NCBI RefSeq assembly: GCF_020381325.1
Contig: NZ_JAGSPI010000011.1
Coordinates: 142,418 to 206,417 of the forward strand
Source: Providencia vermicola
Lineage (GTDB): Bacteria; Pseudomonadota; Gammaproteobacteria; Enterobacterales; Enterobacteriaceae
DNA length: 64,000 nt
Reading direction: 5' to 3'
This document shows, in pieces, positions 1-9,992 of this stretch (position 1 is its first letter; every line of letters begins with the position of its first letter). Both the position numbers and the translations under genes were made by a program. The notes under the pieces were generated by a model, which saw only the letters and a program-made list of their open reading frames with translations, ran no database searches and was not told the DNA's origin.

Positions 1-825
1 TGACCAAGAGACTTCGCCCACTTTTTCTTGCTGAAAATACACTTCAAAGTGGCTACCATCGTGGTTTAGCTTCACCGCTTGCCATTCGCCATGTTCACCG
101 CCCACCAGCTCTTGCTCACTCCAACACCCCATGCCAATCACTTGTTTTAAATGATTGTCATTGTCTGGAGTAAAGATTTTTCCACTGGCAGGGACGATAC
201 GAACAAGGTGATGAAATTGTTTTTGGATCGCTTCGAGATTGTCGAAAATATCCGCATGGTCAAACTCAAGGTTATTCAAAACCAAGGTTTTTGGGCTGTA
301 ATGCACAAATTTTGAGCGTTTATCGAAGAAAGCACAATCATATTCATCGGCTTCAATCACAAAAAATGGGCTTTCGCCAAGTTTAGCGGACACATCAAAA
401 TTACCTGGCACACCACCAATTAAGAAACCTGGCTTATAACCGCAGTCTTCTAAGATCCACGCTAACATTCCTGCTGTCGTGGTTTTACCATGAGTTCCCG
501 CCACAGCAAGTACCCAACGCTCAGGTAATACATGGTCATGTAACCATTGAGGGCCTGAAGTATAAGGTAAACCTCGTTCTAATACGGCTTCAACACACGG
601 GTTACCACGCGTCATGGCATTGCCAATCACCACCATATCTGGGATCGGTTCGAGCTGAGCTGGATCATAACCTTGAATAAGCTCAATGCCTTGATTTTCA
701 AGCAATGTGCTCATTGGTGGATAAACATTTGCATCTGATCCCGTCACTTTATGGCCTAAAGATCGCGCCAATATTGCTAAACTTCCCATAAAGGTACCGC
801 ATATACCTAAAATATGTATGTGCAT
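1..825 (-). CDS. mpl: UDP-MurNAc tripeptide ligase Mpl, N-terminal part (partial)
   Basis: Cytoplasmic murein-recycling ligase that joins the salvaged tripeptide L-Ala-gamma-D-Glu-meso-DAP to UDP-MurNAc. The reading frame is open from an ATG at 825 to the window edge, giving about 275 of the usual ~457 residues; the C-terminal part lies outside. The N-terminus reads MHIHILGICGTFMGSLA, the nucleotide-binding start typical of Mpl, and a Mur-ligase P-loop GTHGKTT is visible near residue 110, followed by EADEYD and NLEFDHAD. It is divergent from fbp, with a shared 165-bp upstream region, as in E. coli. Identification is secure; the product is incomplete only because the window starts inside it. 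Confidence 0.95.
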   Translation of the reverse strand, partial: MHIHILGICGTFMGSLAILARSLGHKVTGSDANVYPPMSTLLENQGIELIQGYDPAQLEPIPDMVVIGNAMTRGNPCVEAVLERGLPYTSGPQWLHDHVLPERWVLAVAGTHGKTTTAGMLAWILEDCGYKPGFLIGGVPGNFDVSAKLGESPFFVIEADEYDCAFFDKRSKFVHYSPKTLVLNNLEFDHADIFDNLEAIQKQFHHLVRIVPASGKIFTPDNDNHLKQVIGMGCWSEQELVGGEHGEWQAVKLNHDGSHFEVYFQQEKVGEVSWS

Positions 826-920
826 TCTTTTTCATCCAATTAGCATGAGGTTTGTCACTATTCTACCCATCAATAACAGGTTTATAAATGCATTAACCTA
901 TTAATCTTTTTTTTATTTAG

Positions 921-948
921 TTAAACTCTCCCCCGCGCGGGGTATAAT
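921..948 (+). promoter_or_regulatory. Probable sigma-70 promoter of fbp
   Basis: A consensus -10 box TATAAT lies at 943-948. A weak -35 (TTAAAC, 921-926) sits 16 bp upstream. The spacer contains a perfect GC palindrome, CCCCGCGCGGGG (931-942), directly against the -10 box. The fbp start codon follows about 40 bp downstream. Confidence 0.55.
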
Positions 949-990
949 CGTCCCGCAAAACCTTTGTCAATTTTATTCAGGACCTTCGTC

Positions 991-1998
991 ATGAAAACAT
1001 TAGGCGAATTCATCGTCGAAAAGCAACAAGATTTTCCTCATGCAACAGGTGAGCTGACGTCACTGCTGTCAGCAATTAAACTGGGCGCTAAAATTATCCA
1101 CCGTGATATTAACAAAGCTGGACTCGTCGATATTCTTGGCACTAATGGTGTTTCGAATATTCAAGGTGAAGTCCAGATGAAGCTTGACCTGTATGCAAAC
1201 GAAAAACTGAAAGCGGCCCTAAAAGCACGCGGAGAAGTCGCTGGTATCGCCTCTGAAGAAGAAGACGAAATTGTCATTTTCGAAGGAGACCGTGCAGAAA
1301 ACGCAAAATATGTCGTATTAATGGACCCACTTGATGGTTCTTCGAATATCGATGTAAACGTTTCCGTCGGGACAATTTTCTCAATTTACCACCGTATTAC
1401 ACCAATTGGGCAACCTGTAACTGAAGCAGACTTCCTGCAACCAGGTAACCGCCAAGTTGCTGCGGGTTACGTTGTTTACGGTTCATCAACCATGTTGGTT
1501 TATACCACGGGAGTTGGTGTGCATGCGTTTACTTACGACCCATCATTAGGCGTGTTCTGCTTATCTCATGAGAAAGTCATGTTCCCATCGGAAGGCAAAA
1601 TGTACTCCATTAACGAAGGTAACTATATCAAGTTCCCTATGGGTGTTAAAAAGTACATTAAATACTGCCAAGAAGAAGATAAAGCAACTAACCGCCCTTA
1701 TACCACACGCTATATTGGCTCTTTAGTGGCAGACTTCCACCGTAATTTGCTCAAAGGGGGTATCTATATCTACCCAAGCACAGCAAGTCACCCAAATGGA
1801 AAACTGCGCCTACTGTATGAGTGCAATCCAATTGCGTTCTTGGCTGAACAAGCTGGCGGTAAAGCAAGCGATGGTGCGAACCGTATTTTAGATATTATCC
1901 CAAGTGAATTACACCAACGTGCTCCGTTCTTCGTCGGAACTGAATCCATGGTAGAAAAAGCTGAATCATTCATGCGTGAATTCCCAGACGCTGAATAA
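991..1998 (+). CDS. fbp: Fructose-1,6-bisphosphatase class 1
   Basis: Hydrolyses fructose 1,6-bisphosphate to fructose 6-phosphate, the committed gluconeogenic step, in the cytosol. The 335-residue product matches class 1 FBPase length (332 in E. coli). It carries the metal/phosphate-binding segment [20 protein letters not shown] around residue 110 and the substrate segment [20 protein letters not shown] in the C-terminal half. The ATG at 991 (MKTLGEF) is chosen over the in-frame upstream codons because it matches the family N-terminus and follows an AGGA. It is monocistronic, with a promoter at 921-948 and a terminator at 2018-2040. Confidence 0.98.
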   Translation: MKTLGEFIVEKQQDFPHATGELTSLLSAIKLGAKIIHRDINKAGLVDILGTNGVSNIQGEVQMKLDLYANEKLKAALKARGEVAGIASEEEDEIVIFEGDRAENAKYVVLMDPLDGSSNIDVNVSVGTIFSIYHRITPIGQPVTEADFLQPGNRQVAAGYVVYGSSTMLVYTTGVGVHAFTYDPSLGVFCLSHEKVMFPSEGKMYSINEGNYIKFPMGVKKYIKYCQEEDKATNRPYTTRYIGSLVADFHRNLLKGGIYIYPSTASHPNGKLRLLYECNPIAFLAEQAGGKASDGANRILDIIPSELHQRAPFFVGTESMVEKAESFMREFPDAE

Positions 1999-2017
1999 TC
2001 TAATTCACTAATGCTCA

Positions 2018-2040
2018 GGCGGGATCCCCCGCCTTTTTTG
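2018..2040 (+). terminator. Intrinsic terminator of fbp
   Basis: GGCGGG (2018-2023) pairs with CCCGCC (2028-2033) across an ATCC loop and is followed by six T. It lies 20 bp after the fbp stop codon. Confidence 0.85.
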
Positions 2041-2060
2041 TCCCTTTTTTTCGCCAACTA

Positions 2061-2090
2061 GTGAGTTTTGCCCCTTTTTGCGGCTATAAT
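2061..2090 (+). promoter_or_regulatory. Probable promoter of ppa
   Basis: A perfect TATAAT lies at 2085-2090, about 120 bp before the ppa start. No good -35 hexamer is present; GTGAGT at 2061-2066 is the best at 18-bp spacing. The long leader that results is unexplained. Confidence 0.4.
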
Positions 2091-2209
2091 GTCCCCCACG
2101 CTATCTACCCGAAAATGTGAACGACTTGAAAATCGATAACTAACACTATTTAATCAGTACGTTAATAGTAAACGGGTAAATTCATTATTCACACAAAGGA
2201 TACATTTAA

Positions 2210-2740
2210 ATGGGCCTGAACAATGTACCGGCAGGTAAAGATCTGCCAGAAGATATCTACGTTATCATCGAAATTCCAGCTAACGCAGATCCTATCAAAT
2301 ACGAAGTTGATAAAGAATCTGGCGCGCTGTTCGTAGACCGTTTCATGTCAACAGCAATGTTCTATCCGTGCAACTACGGTTACATCAACAACACACTGTC
2401 TTTAGATGGCGACCCAGTTGACGTGTTAGTCCCAACACCATACCCATTACAACCAGGTTCTGTTATTCGTTGTCGCCCAGTTGGCGTCCTGAAAATGACC
2501 GATGAATCAGGTGAAGATGCGAAATTAGTGGCTGTTCCACACACTAAACTGAGCAAAGAATACGACCACATTAAAGATGTGAACGATATCCCTGAGTTAC
2601 TGAAAGCACAAATCACTCACTTCTTTGAACATTACAAAGATTTAGAAAAAGGTAAGTGGGTTAAAGTTGATGGTTGGGATAACGCAGAAGCTGCTAAAGC
2701 GGAAATTATCGCCTCTTTCGAACGCGCTGCGAAAAAATAA
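2210..2740 (+). CDS. ppa: Inorganic pyrophosphatase
   Basis: Soluble family I pyrophosphatase that hydrolyses PPi to two phosphates and so pulls nucleotide and nucleic acid synthesis forward. It has 176 residues, the same as the E. coli enzyme, and is nearly collinear with it throughout. The Mg-binding signature DGDPVDVLV is present near residue 66, with the substrate-contacting segments YPCNYGYI and [13 protein letters not shown]. An AAAGGA Shine-Dalgarno precedes the ATG. It is a single-gene unit between its own promoter and the terminator at 2769-2795. Confidence 0.98.
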   Translation: MGLNNVPAGKDLPEDIYVIIEIPANADPIKYEVDKESGALFVDRFMSTAMFYPCNYGYINNTLSLDGDPVDVLVPTPYPLQPGSVIRCRPVGVLKMTDESGEDAKLVAVPHTKLSKEYDHIKDVNDIPELLKAQITHFFEHYKDLEKGKWVKVDGWDNAEAAKAEIIASFERAAKK

Positions 2741-2768
2741 TTTTCCCCTTCAGGAAATATTATTGAAG

Positions 2769-2795
2769 GCTCTGGCTAACCCCAGAGCTTTTTTT
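2769..2795 (+). terminator. Intrinsic terminator of ppa
   Basis: GCTCTGG (2769-2775) pairs with CCAGAGC (2782-2788) and is followed by seven T, 29 bp after the ppa stop. Confidence 0.88.
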
Positions 2796-2809
2796 ATGCC
2801 TTTCAATAT

Positions 2810-2835
2810 AAAAACGCCGGCAATATTGCCGGCGT
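2810..2835 (-). terminator. Terminator of the tamA-tamB-ytfP operon
   Basis: A perfect 22-bp palindrome (2814-2835: ACGCCGGCAAT and its complement) is followed on the minus strand by a five-T run. It lies about 36 bp beyond the ytfP stop and faces the ppa terminator. Confidence 0.8.
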
Positions 2836-2871
2836 ACTTGCACATTGTCCACTCAACAAAATAGTGTGTGG

Positions 2872-3219
2872 TTATTTTTCTTCATCACGTTTGAGCCAAT
2901 CGCCGCTTTTAATTTGGCGTAGGCCATCAACCGAATGCTTATACAGATAAATCCAAGCGTTGCCATATGGCGTTGGGATCAACTCTCTTACATAATCGAG
3001 GGAGTTTTTCTTTAGCTCATCTAGCTCGGTCAAAATCGATGGGTTGATGCGGTATACTTCGCACTCAATGGCTCCATCGCCTTTCACCACAGCGGGATAA
3101 AATCCAAGATCATACAGTTCATAGCCTTCTAGCTTGTGCTCGCCTAACAATTGAGCATAAGTCATCCAGTGATGATTTCCTTGCTTTTGTCTTAAGCTGC
3201 CATAAACAATTACACGCAT
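2872..3219 (-). CDS. ytfP: YtfP, gamma-glutamylcyclotransferase-fold protein
   Basis: Small cytosolic protein of the AIG2/GGCT fold. The N-terminal VYGSLR motif forms the glycine loop that binds a gamma-glutamyl substrate in active family members. The product has 115 residues, against 113 in E. coli. It is the last gene of the minus-strand set tamA-tamB-ytfP, its start lying 3 bp after the tamB stop, and this linkage is conserved in enterobacteria. A catalytic activity has not been firmly established for YtfP itself, so the biochemical role remains an assignment by fold. Confidence 0.9.
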   Translation of the reverse strand: MRVIVYGSLRQKQGNHHWMTYAQLLGEHKLEGYELYDLGFYPAVVKGDGAIECEVYRINPSILTELDELKKNSLDYVRELIPTPYGNAWIYLYKHSVDGLRQIKSGDWLKRDEEK

Positions 3220-3222
3220 AAT

Positions 3223-6200
3223 CTAAAACTCAAATTGGTAAAGGAGATCCAAGGCCTGGTTCACACCAGACACAGCTTCTAAATACAATTTTGGCATTAA
3301 CCGATAACGTAAGGTCAAGGTTGCCAATGAGTCAAAGATACCAACTCCATACTTCACTTGTAAATCATTGGTTATCTTACCGCTCACCACAACTTGGGAA
3401 CCATCGCCCACACCTTGAGTATCGAGTGCCAGATCAGAAACCCCGAATGTTTCACCGATCTTACCCACCAGTTGCCCGCTTTGAGCCACACCTAGGCCGA
3501 TAATCATCGATGTCATTTGGGAGCCATTTGCGTCATCACTTTCTAAGCCTTCCCCTCTTAGCAGATAGGAAAGCGCTTCTTGTTGTGTCTTGGCTGGCTC
3601 AGAGAATATCTCGACTTTCGGTTTGTCTGCAAGCCCTGTGACCTTAACACCCGCAATAACATCATCTGCCGTGTTCTCTGGATTACGAATCGCCTCTAAA
3701 TTTAAGAACGGTTGATCCACAGGTCCCGAGAACTGAATTAGCCCTTTACGGACAATTAAGTCCTGACCATAAGCACGGAAACGCCCCGCAGGAATGTCAA
3801 TCTGCCCATTCAAGCTGAGCCCTTGCTTATTCTGCAATACCTTCAGTAAGCCCGTTAACCGCGCTTTTAGACCAAATGCATCTAGCTGTACATCATTACC
3901 AATTTTAATATCTAAATTGGTTTGAATCGGAATAGAAGGCGCTTTTTCTTCTATCGGCTGCAAGTTGTTATCCAACATCACCACATCAGAAGACGCACTA
4001 ACGGCTGACTCAGGTAGCTCTTGAACCGTAATTCTTGCCCATGGAATAGTCACAGAACCACTTAACGTTAAGAGTGATGGCGAAGCATCAAACACAATAT
4101 CGGGTTGTACATCAATTTTAATCATCGGTGGCATGGACACACGCAGGTTGTTCCCACGCGCCATAACTTTCGCACGCCACGCATTAATATTTCGCCAATC
4201 CGCATCACCATCAATGTTCAGATACCCTTCAGGGGTATTGATCTGCCCATTCATTACCGAACTCGTGCCATTGAAATTAATGCCTAAATGACCGCTTTTA
4301 ATATCAAACGGGATCATAGCAGATTTAATTTCTAAGCTAGAAAGTGATAAGTTCCCATTTAACTGCGGGTTATTCGCTGAACCACCTAAACGTAAGTTTG
4401 CATTTAAACGGCCATTCGCCACTTCTTTTTGACCAAGTAACGGCTTGATTAAATCCAAGGTAATCGAGTTGATTTCAACATTTCCCGATAACAAACGACG
4501 TTTTTCAATATCTGAAACTTGCAAGTTTCCACGCATCTGCCCGTTATTGGCGAGGCCAAATAACCAATTAAGGTCTGCTTTACCATTTTTCAAGGCAGCG
4601 CTGAGAGTTAACGTATCGAATGCGATGGGTAAACGCGTCCCTTCAACAAACTGGGTCGCTTTAACATCATTGCCACGTAGATCGACCTGCACTTGCGGCA
4701 TGCTACCATCCGCTTTCCAGCTCGCGTTCGCTTTACCACTGAACACACCGCTAACACGGGTATCTTTCGGCATAAACGGTTTTATCATTGCTAAGTCGAA
4801 GCGTTCTAACACAATGTCCGCACTGCCACTTTTTCCTGCTTTAATCGGTTTTGGCACACACAAACGCGCATTTGGATTTACCCAGCAATGGCTGCCAATC
4901 GTCACTTCTTGCGTTTGGTTTGCATAATTGAGTGACATAGCTTGGTTTAAGCGCCATTCGCCAACCACCGTATCAAATAACGTATTTGATAACGTGCCTT
5001 TCCACACCTCAGTTTGGCGATCAAACCCACCCGCTAATGCCAATTGACCAGAAACAGGCTCGCCTTTCATATTTAATTTCAGAGTATGCTGTTTTTCACT
5101 ACCTTTGGCATCTAATGTCAGGTTGCTAACAACTAAATCCCCTTGTCTTAATTGACGTAAAACAACAGATAAATCCCCTTTGATTTGTTCCCCTGTCGCG
5201 ACATTGCCTTTGATAGCAACATTTTCTATAGCAAGGTCATTTTGCCATTTCACGCCTCGAGCAGTCAGGTCAACCAACGCTTCTGGGGTTTGTAAATTGC
5301 CGCGTAATTTCACATCCCCGGCAATCACACCACCAAGCCCTGGCAATAACCCGTTTAGTGCGGGCGCACTAATTTTGGCATCAAGGTTCCATTTCTCCGC
5401 AAGAGAGCCCTTAACATCCACATTATTCTTGCCTAAAGCTAAATTAAAATGTGGGATATCCCATTGGCCTGCAGCATTACCTTTCGCCTGCCCACGGGCT
5501 TTGAGTAAGTTATTTTTAACGTTACCATCGAGCATAATTTCAGGGATATCTAACTGCCAACTACCGCCGTATAAACTACCACGGGTAGCAATCTTACCGT
5601 CCACTTTTGCAGGCCATTCTGGATACTGTTTTGCTGTATTGATCCCTGACAACGTCAGTACCGCATTCCAGCTAATAGCTTTGCTCCAATCAGCAACACC
5701 CGTGATATCCGCATTTCCTTGTAACGCGGCAAGGCGTAAGCGCGTTAAATTGATTTGCGCTTCGTTACCTTTTGCATCTAGCATCAAGGTCGATGGAGGT
5801 AAATCTTGCCCCGTGATTGCCGAACGCAGCGACAAATCATAAGCTGATGGACGACCATTTAAACGCAGGCGCGTGCCATCTAATTGATATTGCGCATCCC
5901 CAACTAACGGCCACGCAAGTTTATCGCTTTCAAGGGTGAGTAAAATTGGCAAATCTGCTTGGGATAAGTCAGTTTCTGCATCAAGCGTGGCATTAATTGG
6001 CCCTTGTAAATTAAGTGCCAATTTCAATTCATCAATCAACCCACCTTTAAGGGATAAATCAACTTTCTGCCCATCCAAATCATCTAAACGGCTTTCCCCA
6101 ATCACCGACAATGAAACAGGCCATTTATCTTGCAGCGTTGCAGTACCCGATAACGACACATTGCCTTGCGGCGCATCCACTTTGAGCTGTTTAACCAATA

Positions 6201-6999
6201 CTTGCTGCCCTTGATTGGATAAACTGAGGTGCAATTGGTTGATTTTAACGTCAGTACCGCCCGTTAATTGGAAATTCGAGGCATTAATCCCTTCCACATT
6301 TAAATCAACAGGGAGAATGACTTCGGGTAATTCGGCTAGCAATGGCTTCGAAAATAACGCCTTAAGCTCATCCGCAAGGGATTTTTGCTCATTGATTGGT
6401 GGCAAGTCTGGCTGTTTTTCTTCTTCAGGCTTCACATCCGAGCTTTCAGGAATATTAATTGCCAGATTAATAATATCCGTTGGAGCGAGGGTAACCGCCT
6501 TCCCTTCCCATGTTGCCCCAGTGGTAAATTTTGCTAAATCGATAGCCATGCCATCCACAATGACATGTGTTTCAACAAATGACAGTTGACTTAAACGAAT
6601 AGTTAAAGGCGCTTTTAGCTCTGTTAGCGGCTCAGAAGGCGGAGTCTCTTCCGATGGCGGAAGCTGTGAGGTATCCACGTTAACCGTGACATTTTCCGTA
6701 CCTAATGCATTAATGCACAACTCACGACTGGTTAAACACCCTAGTTTCAGCGCCAAATGCAGTTTCCCTGCATTCACATCTATACCCGGCATTTGGTATT
6801 TCACACCCGTTAAGGTGAGGTCACGAATATCGCCATCAATGCCATCAATGGTTAATTCAGGGACAAAACGTGTTACCGAATTTAAGGCAAAGTGAAAACC
6901 TGATTTTGTGCCAATTACCCAGCTAAGCGCACCAATCACCAGCACCAGAATGAATAAAATGGCAAGACTGACCCATTTTAACCACTTCAACCACCTCAT
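3223..6999 (-). CDS. tamB: Translocation and assembly module inner-membrane subunit TamB
   Basis: Large periplasm-spanning protein that, with TamA, helps insert outer-membrane proteins and takes part in phospholipid transport to the outer membrane. It has 1258 residues, the family's usual length. One N-terminal signal-anchor helix (about residues 10-31) is followed by a long beta-rich repetitive body of the AsmA/VPS13-like type, and the conserved C-terminal DUF490 region ends in YQFEF. The start codon overlaps the tamA stop (ATGA, 6996-6999), indicating translational coupling and a fixed stoichiometry. Many apparent frames on the opposite strand within this gene are non-coding. Confidence 0.96.
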   Translation of the reverse strand: MRWLKWLKWVSLAILFILVLVIGALSWVIGTKSGFHFALNSVTRFVPELTIDGIDGDIRDLTLTGVKYQMPGIDVNAGKLHLALKLGCLTSRELCINALGTENVTVNVDTSQLPPSEETPPSEPLTELKAPLTIRLSQLSFVETHVIVDGMAIDLAKFTTGATWEGKAVTLAPTDIINLAINIPESSDVKPEEEKQPDLPPINEQKSLADELKALFSKPLLAELPEVILPVDLNVEGINASNFQLTGGTDVKINQLHLSLSNQGQQVLVKQLKVDAPQGNVSLSGTATLQDKWPVSLSVIGESRLDDLDGQKVDLSLKGGLIDELKLALNLQGPINATLDAETDLSQADLPILLTLESDKLAWPLVGDAQYQLDGTRLRLNGRPSAYDLSLRSAITGQDLPPSTLMLDAKGNEAQINLTRLRLAALQGNADITGVADWSKAISWNAVLTLSGINTAKQYPEWPAKVDGKIATRGSLYGGSWQLDIPEIMLDGNVKNNLLKARGQAKGNAAGQWDIPHFNLALGKNNVDVKGSLAEKWNLDAKISAPALNGLLPGLGGVIAGDVKLRGNLQTPEALVDLTARGVKWQNDLAIENVAIKGNVATGEQIKGDLSVVLRQLRQGDLVVSNLTLDAKGSEKQHTLKLNMKGEPVSGQLALAGGFDRQTEVWKGTLSNTLFDTVVGEWRLNQAMSLNYANQTQEVTIGSHCWVNPNARLCVPKPIKAGKSGSADIVLERFDLAMIKPFMPKDTRVSGVFSGKANASWKADGSMPQVQVDLRGNDVKATQFVEGTRLPIAFDTLTLSAALKNGKADLNWLFGLANNGQMRGNLQVSDIEKRRLLSGNVEINSITLDLIKPLLGQKEVANGRLNANLRLGGSANNPQLNGNLSLSSLEIKSAMIPFDIKSGHLGINFNGTSSVMNGQINTPEGYLNIDGDADWRNINAWRAKVMARGNNLRVSMPPMIKIDVQPDIVFDASPSLLTLSGSVTIPWARITVQELPESAVSASSDVVMLDNNLQPIEEKAPSIPIQTNLDIKIGNDVQLDAFGLKARLTGLLKVLQNKQGLSLNGQIDIPAGRFRAYGQDLIVRKGLIQFSGPVDQPFLNLEAIRNPENTADDVIAGVKVTGLADKPKVEIFSEPAKTQQEALSYLLRGEGLESDDANGSQMTSMIIGLGVAQSGQLVGKIGETFGVSDLALDTQGVGDGSQVVVSGKITNDLQVKYGVGIFDSLATLTLRYRLMPKLYLEAVSGVNQALDLLYQFEF

Positions 7000-8780
7000 A
7001 ATTCTGTCCCCAAGCCGATGTAAAACTGTATTTTGTCATTATTGGAATCGCCAATCGGTGTCGCGAGGTCAAATTTAATCGGCCCAACAGGAGAAACCCA
7101 ACGCACACCAACACCAGCCCCCGTTTTGAAGTCACTGGTTTTAATGTCATTAACGGCTTCTCCGCTATCTACGAAGGTTGCCCCCCACCAGTTTCCCGTA
7201 AAATTATATTGGTATTCAATTGACCCAACGGCCAGCTTTGATGCCCCTGTGAGCTTACCGCGGCTATCCTCTGGTGAGATTTTTTGGTAACCATAACCAC
7301 GAACACTACCATCCCCCCCTGCGAAGAAACGTAAGTCAGGTGGCACTTTGTCAAAGTCATTGGTTTCAATCCAACCTACATTGCCACGTACAACGAAACG
7401 ATGGCCCTCCCACGGCGTTCTGATCCACACATTTTTGGCTTGTAAAACCGCAAAGTCGATATCAGAACCCCAAATTTTATTTGAGTAATCAATGGAATAA
7501 CGCTGGCTATCGCCCCACGTCGGCATAACACCACCCCGCTGACGAATACGACTAACATAAGCGCCTGGATATAACAGCATGGTGGTATTAGTGACGTTAG
7601 CTTGGGTAAAGTTACTCAGCATCCAGCGCATATTCACGCCATACTGCCAACCTGATGAATACTCCCAGTTACGAGACACATTCAGCGTCGTCGTATTCGC
7701 TTGGGTATCATTCAAATCCGTACGTTTAAAGCCACCCTGCACTGCATAATATTGCTCAAGTGGATTGGCTTTTAAGGGAATTTTATAGCTAGCATCAATC
7801 AATTGCTCAGGCTGGGACAAGCTGATACTTGACGTTAAACTTTGGCCTCGTGAATTAACCCACGGTTTATTCCATGTCGCTTTCACGCGAGGCCCCACAT
7901 CCGTTGCATAGCCGCCACCAAGCTCGATAAAGTTCCTCGCCCGAGGCACCATGACCCCTTCCATTGGCAATACATCTGAACCATCATCGCGTGCTTTAGC
8001 AATATTTGGCGTCACAATCGCCGAAGAAAACCAACCTGTTTCCGCTAAGCGACGGTTAAACTCAGCAAGTTGCTCTGACGTGTAATATTCCCCTTCTTTA
8101 AAAGGGGCAAGGTTATTGAGGTAATCTGAGCGGATTTGCGAACCTTGATAAGAAATAGAACCAAACCGATAACGTTCGCCACTATTGAAATCAAAATCCC
8201 AATATGCAGCGTGGTGATCAAGGGAAATTCCTAGCTGGCTCTTTTCCATCACTGCGTCGAAATAGCCTTTACGAATAGCTAAACTACTAAAGCGGCCTTT
8301 AAAATCTTCATAGTGACCATCGTTTTGCACGATATCGAGTCTTGGCGTAAATTTCCACACCATCTCTTTATAATCAGGGTCCGTTTTTGCTCCACCTTGC
8401 AATTCAACCTTCACACCTTTAAGTAAGATGGGTTCACCAGGGTTGACCTTCGCAGTTAAGATAGAACGAGCGGGTGGCGTTTTTTCTTCGTAGCTAAATT
8501 CAACAGTCGGTTCGTAATAACCTAGCGGTTTTAAACCTTCTTGAATTGCTTTCTCCACACGGGCTCGAAAACGGCCATTTGGTACGACTTCATCTTGAGA
8601 TATATTAGAAAGCTGTACTCGAACGTTTTGATTAAGTTGTCCTTCAAGTCCTTCTATATTAAGACGAAGATTAGCCGCATGCACCACTGGCACAGCCGCA
8701 GTTAAGCAGAGAAAACAGATTAGAGGGTATTTCGACACGCCTGCTCCTAAGGTGGTAGAAAGATTGACTAAAGGCTTCAT
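6996..8780 (-). CDS. tamA: Translocation and assembly module outer-membrane subunit TamA
   Basis: Omp85-family outer-membrane protein that partners TamB. It has 594 residues: a signal peptide of about 35 residues ending VVHA-AN, then periplasmic POTRA domains (to about residue 280), then a 16-strand barrel. The barrel carries the Omp85 lid-loop motif VRGYGYQ and ends FYIGLGTEL, close to E. coli TamA. The alternative is a start a few codons downstream, but ATG 8780 gives a complete signal peptide. It is divergent from msrA, with which it shares a 91-bp upstream region, and is the first gene of the tamA-tamB-ytfP operon. Confidence 0.96.
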   Translation of the reverse strand: MKPLVNLSTTLGAGVSKYPLICFLCLTAAVPVVHAANLRLNIEGLEGQLNQNVRVQLSNISQDEVVPNGRFRARVEKAIQEGLKPLGYYEPTVEFSYEEKTPPARSILTAKVNPGEPILLKGVKVELQGGAKTDPDYKEMVWKFTPRLDIVQNDGHYEDFKGRFSSLAIRKGYFDAVMEKSQLGISLDHHAAYWDFDFNSGERYRFGSISYQGSQIRSDYLNNLAPFKEGEYYTSEQLAEFNRRLAETGWFSSAIVTPNIAKARDDGSDVLPMEGVMVPRARNFIELGGGYATDVGPRVKATWNKPWVNSRGQSLTSSISLSQPEQLIDASYKIPLKANPLEQYYAVQGGFKRTDLNDTQANTTTLNVSRNWEYSSGWQYGVNMRWMLSNFTQANVTNTTMLLYPGAYVSRIRQRGGVMPTWGDSQRYSIDYSNKIWGSDIDFAVLQAKNVWIRTPWEGHRFVVRGNVGWIETNDFDKVPPDLRFFAGGDGSVRGYGYQKISPEDSRGKLTGASKLAVGSIEYQYNFTGNWWGATFVDSGEAVNDIKTSDFKTGAGVGVRWVSPVGPIKFDLATPIGDSNNDKIQFYIGLGTEL

Positions 8781-8871
8781 ATCAATTTATTTTGGGTAAA
8801 ATTAACAAGAGACACAAGTTTTTATCCTAATTTTTAGATTATTTGTGTGGTCAAGACCAATAGGAATCATT

Positions 8872-9513
8872 ATGCCTTTTAATAAATTTCACTCTGCAAA
8901 TATTTCACAGCCTCTTTTTGGCAGAACCAGTGCAATTTCTTGTTCACCATATCACGCTGTTAGCCATCATTCGATTGAGATTATTCCTAAGAATATGGAA
9001 GTGGCTTATTTTGCAATGGGTTGTTTTTGGGGTGTTGAACGATTATTTTGGCAACAGTTAGGGGTTTATACTACCTCTGCGGGATATTGTGGTGGTGTGA
9101 CTCCCAACCCAACCTATGAAGAAGTCTGCTCTGGACGAACAGGTCACGCAGAAGCCGTACGGATTGTTTTTGACCCAAAAGTTATTAGTTACGCTCAACT
9201 ATTGACGCTATTTTGGGAAAATCACGATCCTGCCCAAGGCATGCGCCAAGGCGGTGATATCGGCAGCCAGTATCGTTCTGGAATTTATACATTAACAGAT
9301 GAGCAAGACCAACAAGCAATGAAAACATTGCAGGCCTACCAAGAAGCCATGAAAGCACAAAATGATATTCGCCCAATCACCACAGAAATCACGCCATTGG
9401 AAACGTTTTATTTCGCTGAAGATTACCACCAGCAATATCTGTATAAAAATCCAAATGGGTATTGTGGTTTAGGCGGTATTGGTGTTTGTATGCCACCGTC
9501 TTTAAATATTTAG
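8872..9513 (+). CDS. msrA: Peptide methionine-S-sulfoxide reductase MsrA
   Basis: Reduces the S-epimer of methionine sulfoxide in proteins and free methionine, repairing oxidative damage in the cytosol, with thioredoxin as reductant. The 213-residue product has the catalytic GCFWG motif with Cys51, the recycling cysteines in the C-terminal [11 protein letters not shown] segment, and the conserved [13 protein letters not shown] and [12 protein letters not shown] blocks. The ATG at 8872 follows AGGA and restores the family length (212 in E. coli); an in-frame extension upstream has no support. It is divergent from tamA. Confidence 0.97.
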   Translation: MPFNKFHSANISQPLFGRTSAISCSPYHAVSHHSIEIIPKNMEVAYFAMGCFWGVERLFWQQLGVYTTSAGYCGGVTPNPTYEEVCSGRTGHAEAVRIVFDPKVISYAQLLTLFWENHDPAQGMRQGGDIGSQYRSGIYTLTDEQDQQAMKTLQAYQEAMKAQNDIRPITTEITPLETFYFAEDYHQQYLYKNPNGYCGLGGIGVCMPPSLNI

Positions 9514-9567
9514 TACATAACCAATTCATTTTTTATTTATTCTTTAATTACTATTTTAGTTATAAAT

Positions 9568-9823
9568 ATATTCAAAATTATTCGTGCTATAGGTAGGCGG
9601 CAAACGAAGATATCTTGGGGAGCATACACAAGTATGTGACCCGAGTAGCTGAGTGAAGCCAACACCCCAATAACTCGATTTAATGACAGGGTTCCATATT
9701 CAAAATTATTCGTGTTGTAGGTAGGCGGCAAAGAAAACTATCCCAATGAGCATACATAAGTATGTGATTTGGGGAGTTTTATGAAGCCAACACCCCTACA
9801 GCGCGAAGAATGAAGAATAATGA
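9568..9823 (+). repeat. Two diverged copies of a ~128-bp dispersed repeat
   Basis: Two head-to-tail units start at 9568 and 9696 (period 128 bp). Both begin ATATTCAAAATTATTCGTG, share TAGGTAGGCGGCAAA, then GAGCATACA-N-AAGTATGTGA, then GAAGCCAACACCCC. The core folds into a hairpin (CATAC/GTATG with four loop bases) flanked by arms that differ between copies but still pair: CTTGGG/CCCGAG in the first and CCCAA/TTGGG in the second. The same family makes up the array at 54721-55345. The rest of the 479-bp gap between msrA and ytfL (9514-9567 and 9824-9992) is AT-rich with no recognisable gene. Confidence 0.8.
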
Positions 9824-9992
9824 AGAATATTGACGAATATCTCGCCACCCATCTATACTAACGACACATATCAACAATTTGCGCATGTCGCGCACCGTAT
9901 ATTTGCTTACTCAATATATTTTAATATTCGAGACTATGCCTTTAAAGATTTCTGAATTTTATAAATTCACCCTTTGAAAGGCTGGATAACTT

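Noticed and set aside
5180..5842. Long opposite-strand reading frames inside tamB (also 4445-4927, 5936-6589)
   Set aside because: They mirror the codon structure of tamB, have no ribosome sites and no recognisable motifs; tamB is a complete, well-matched gene.
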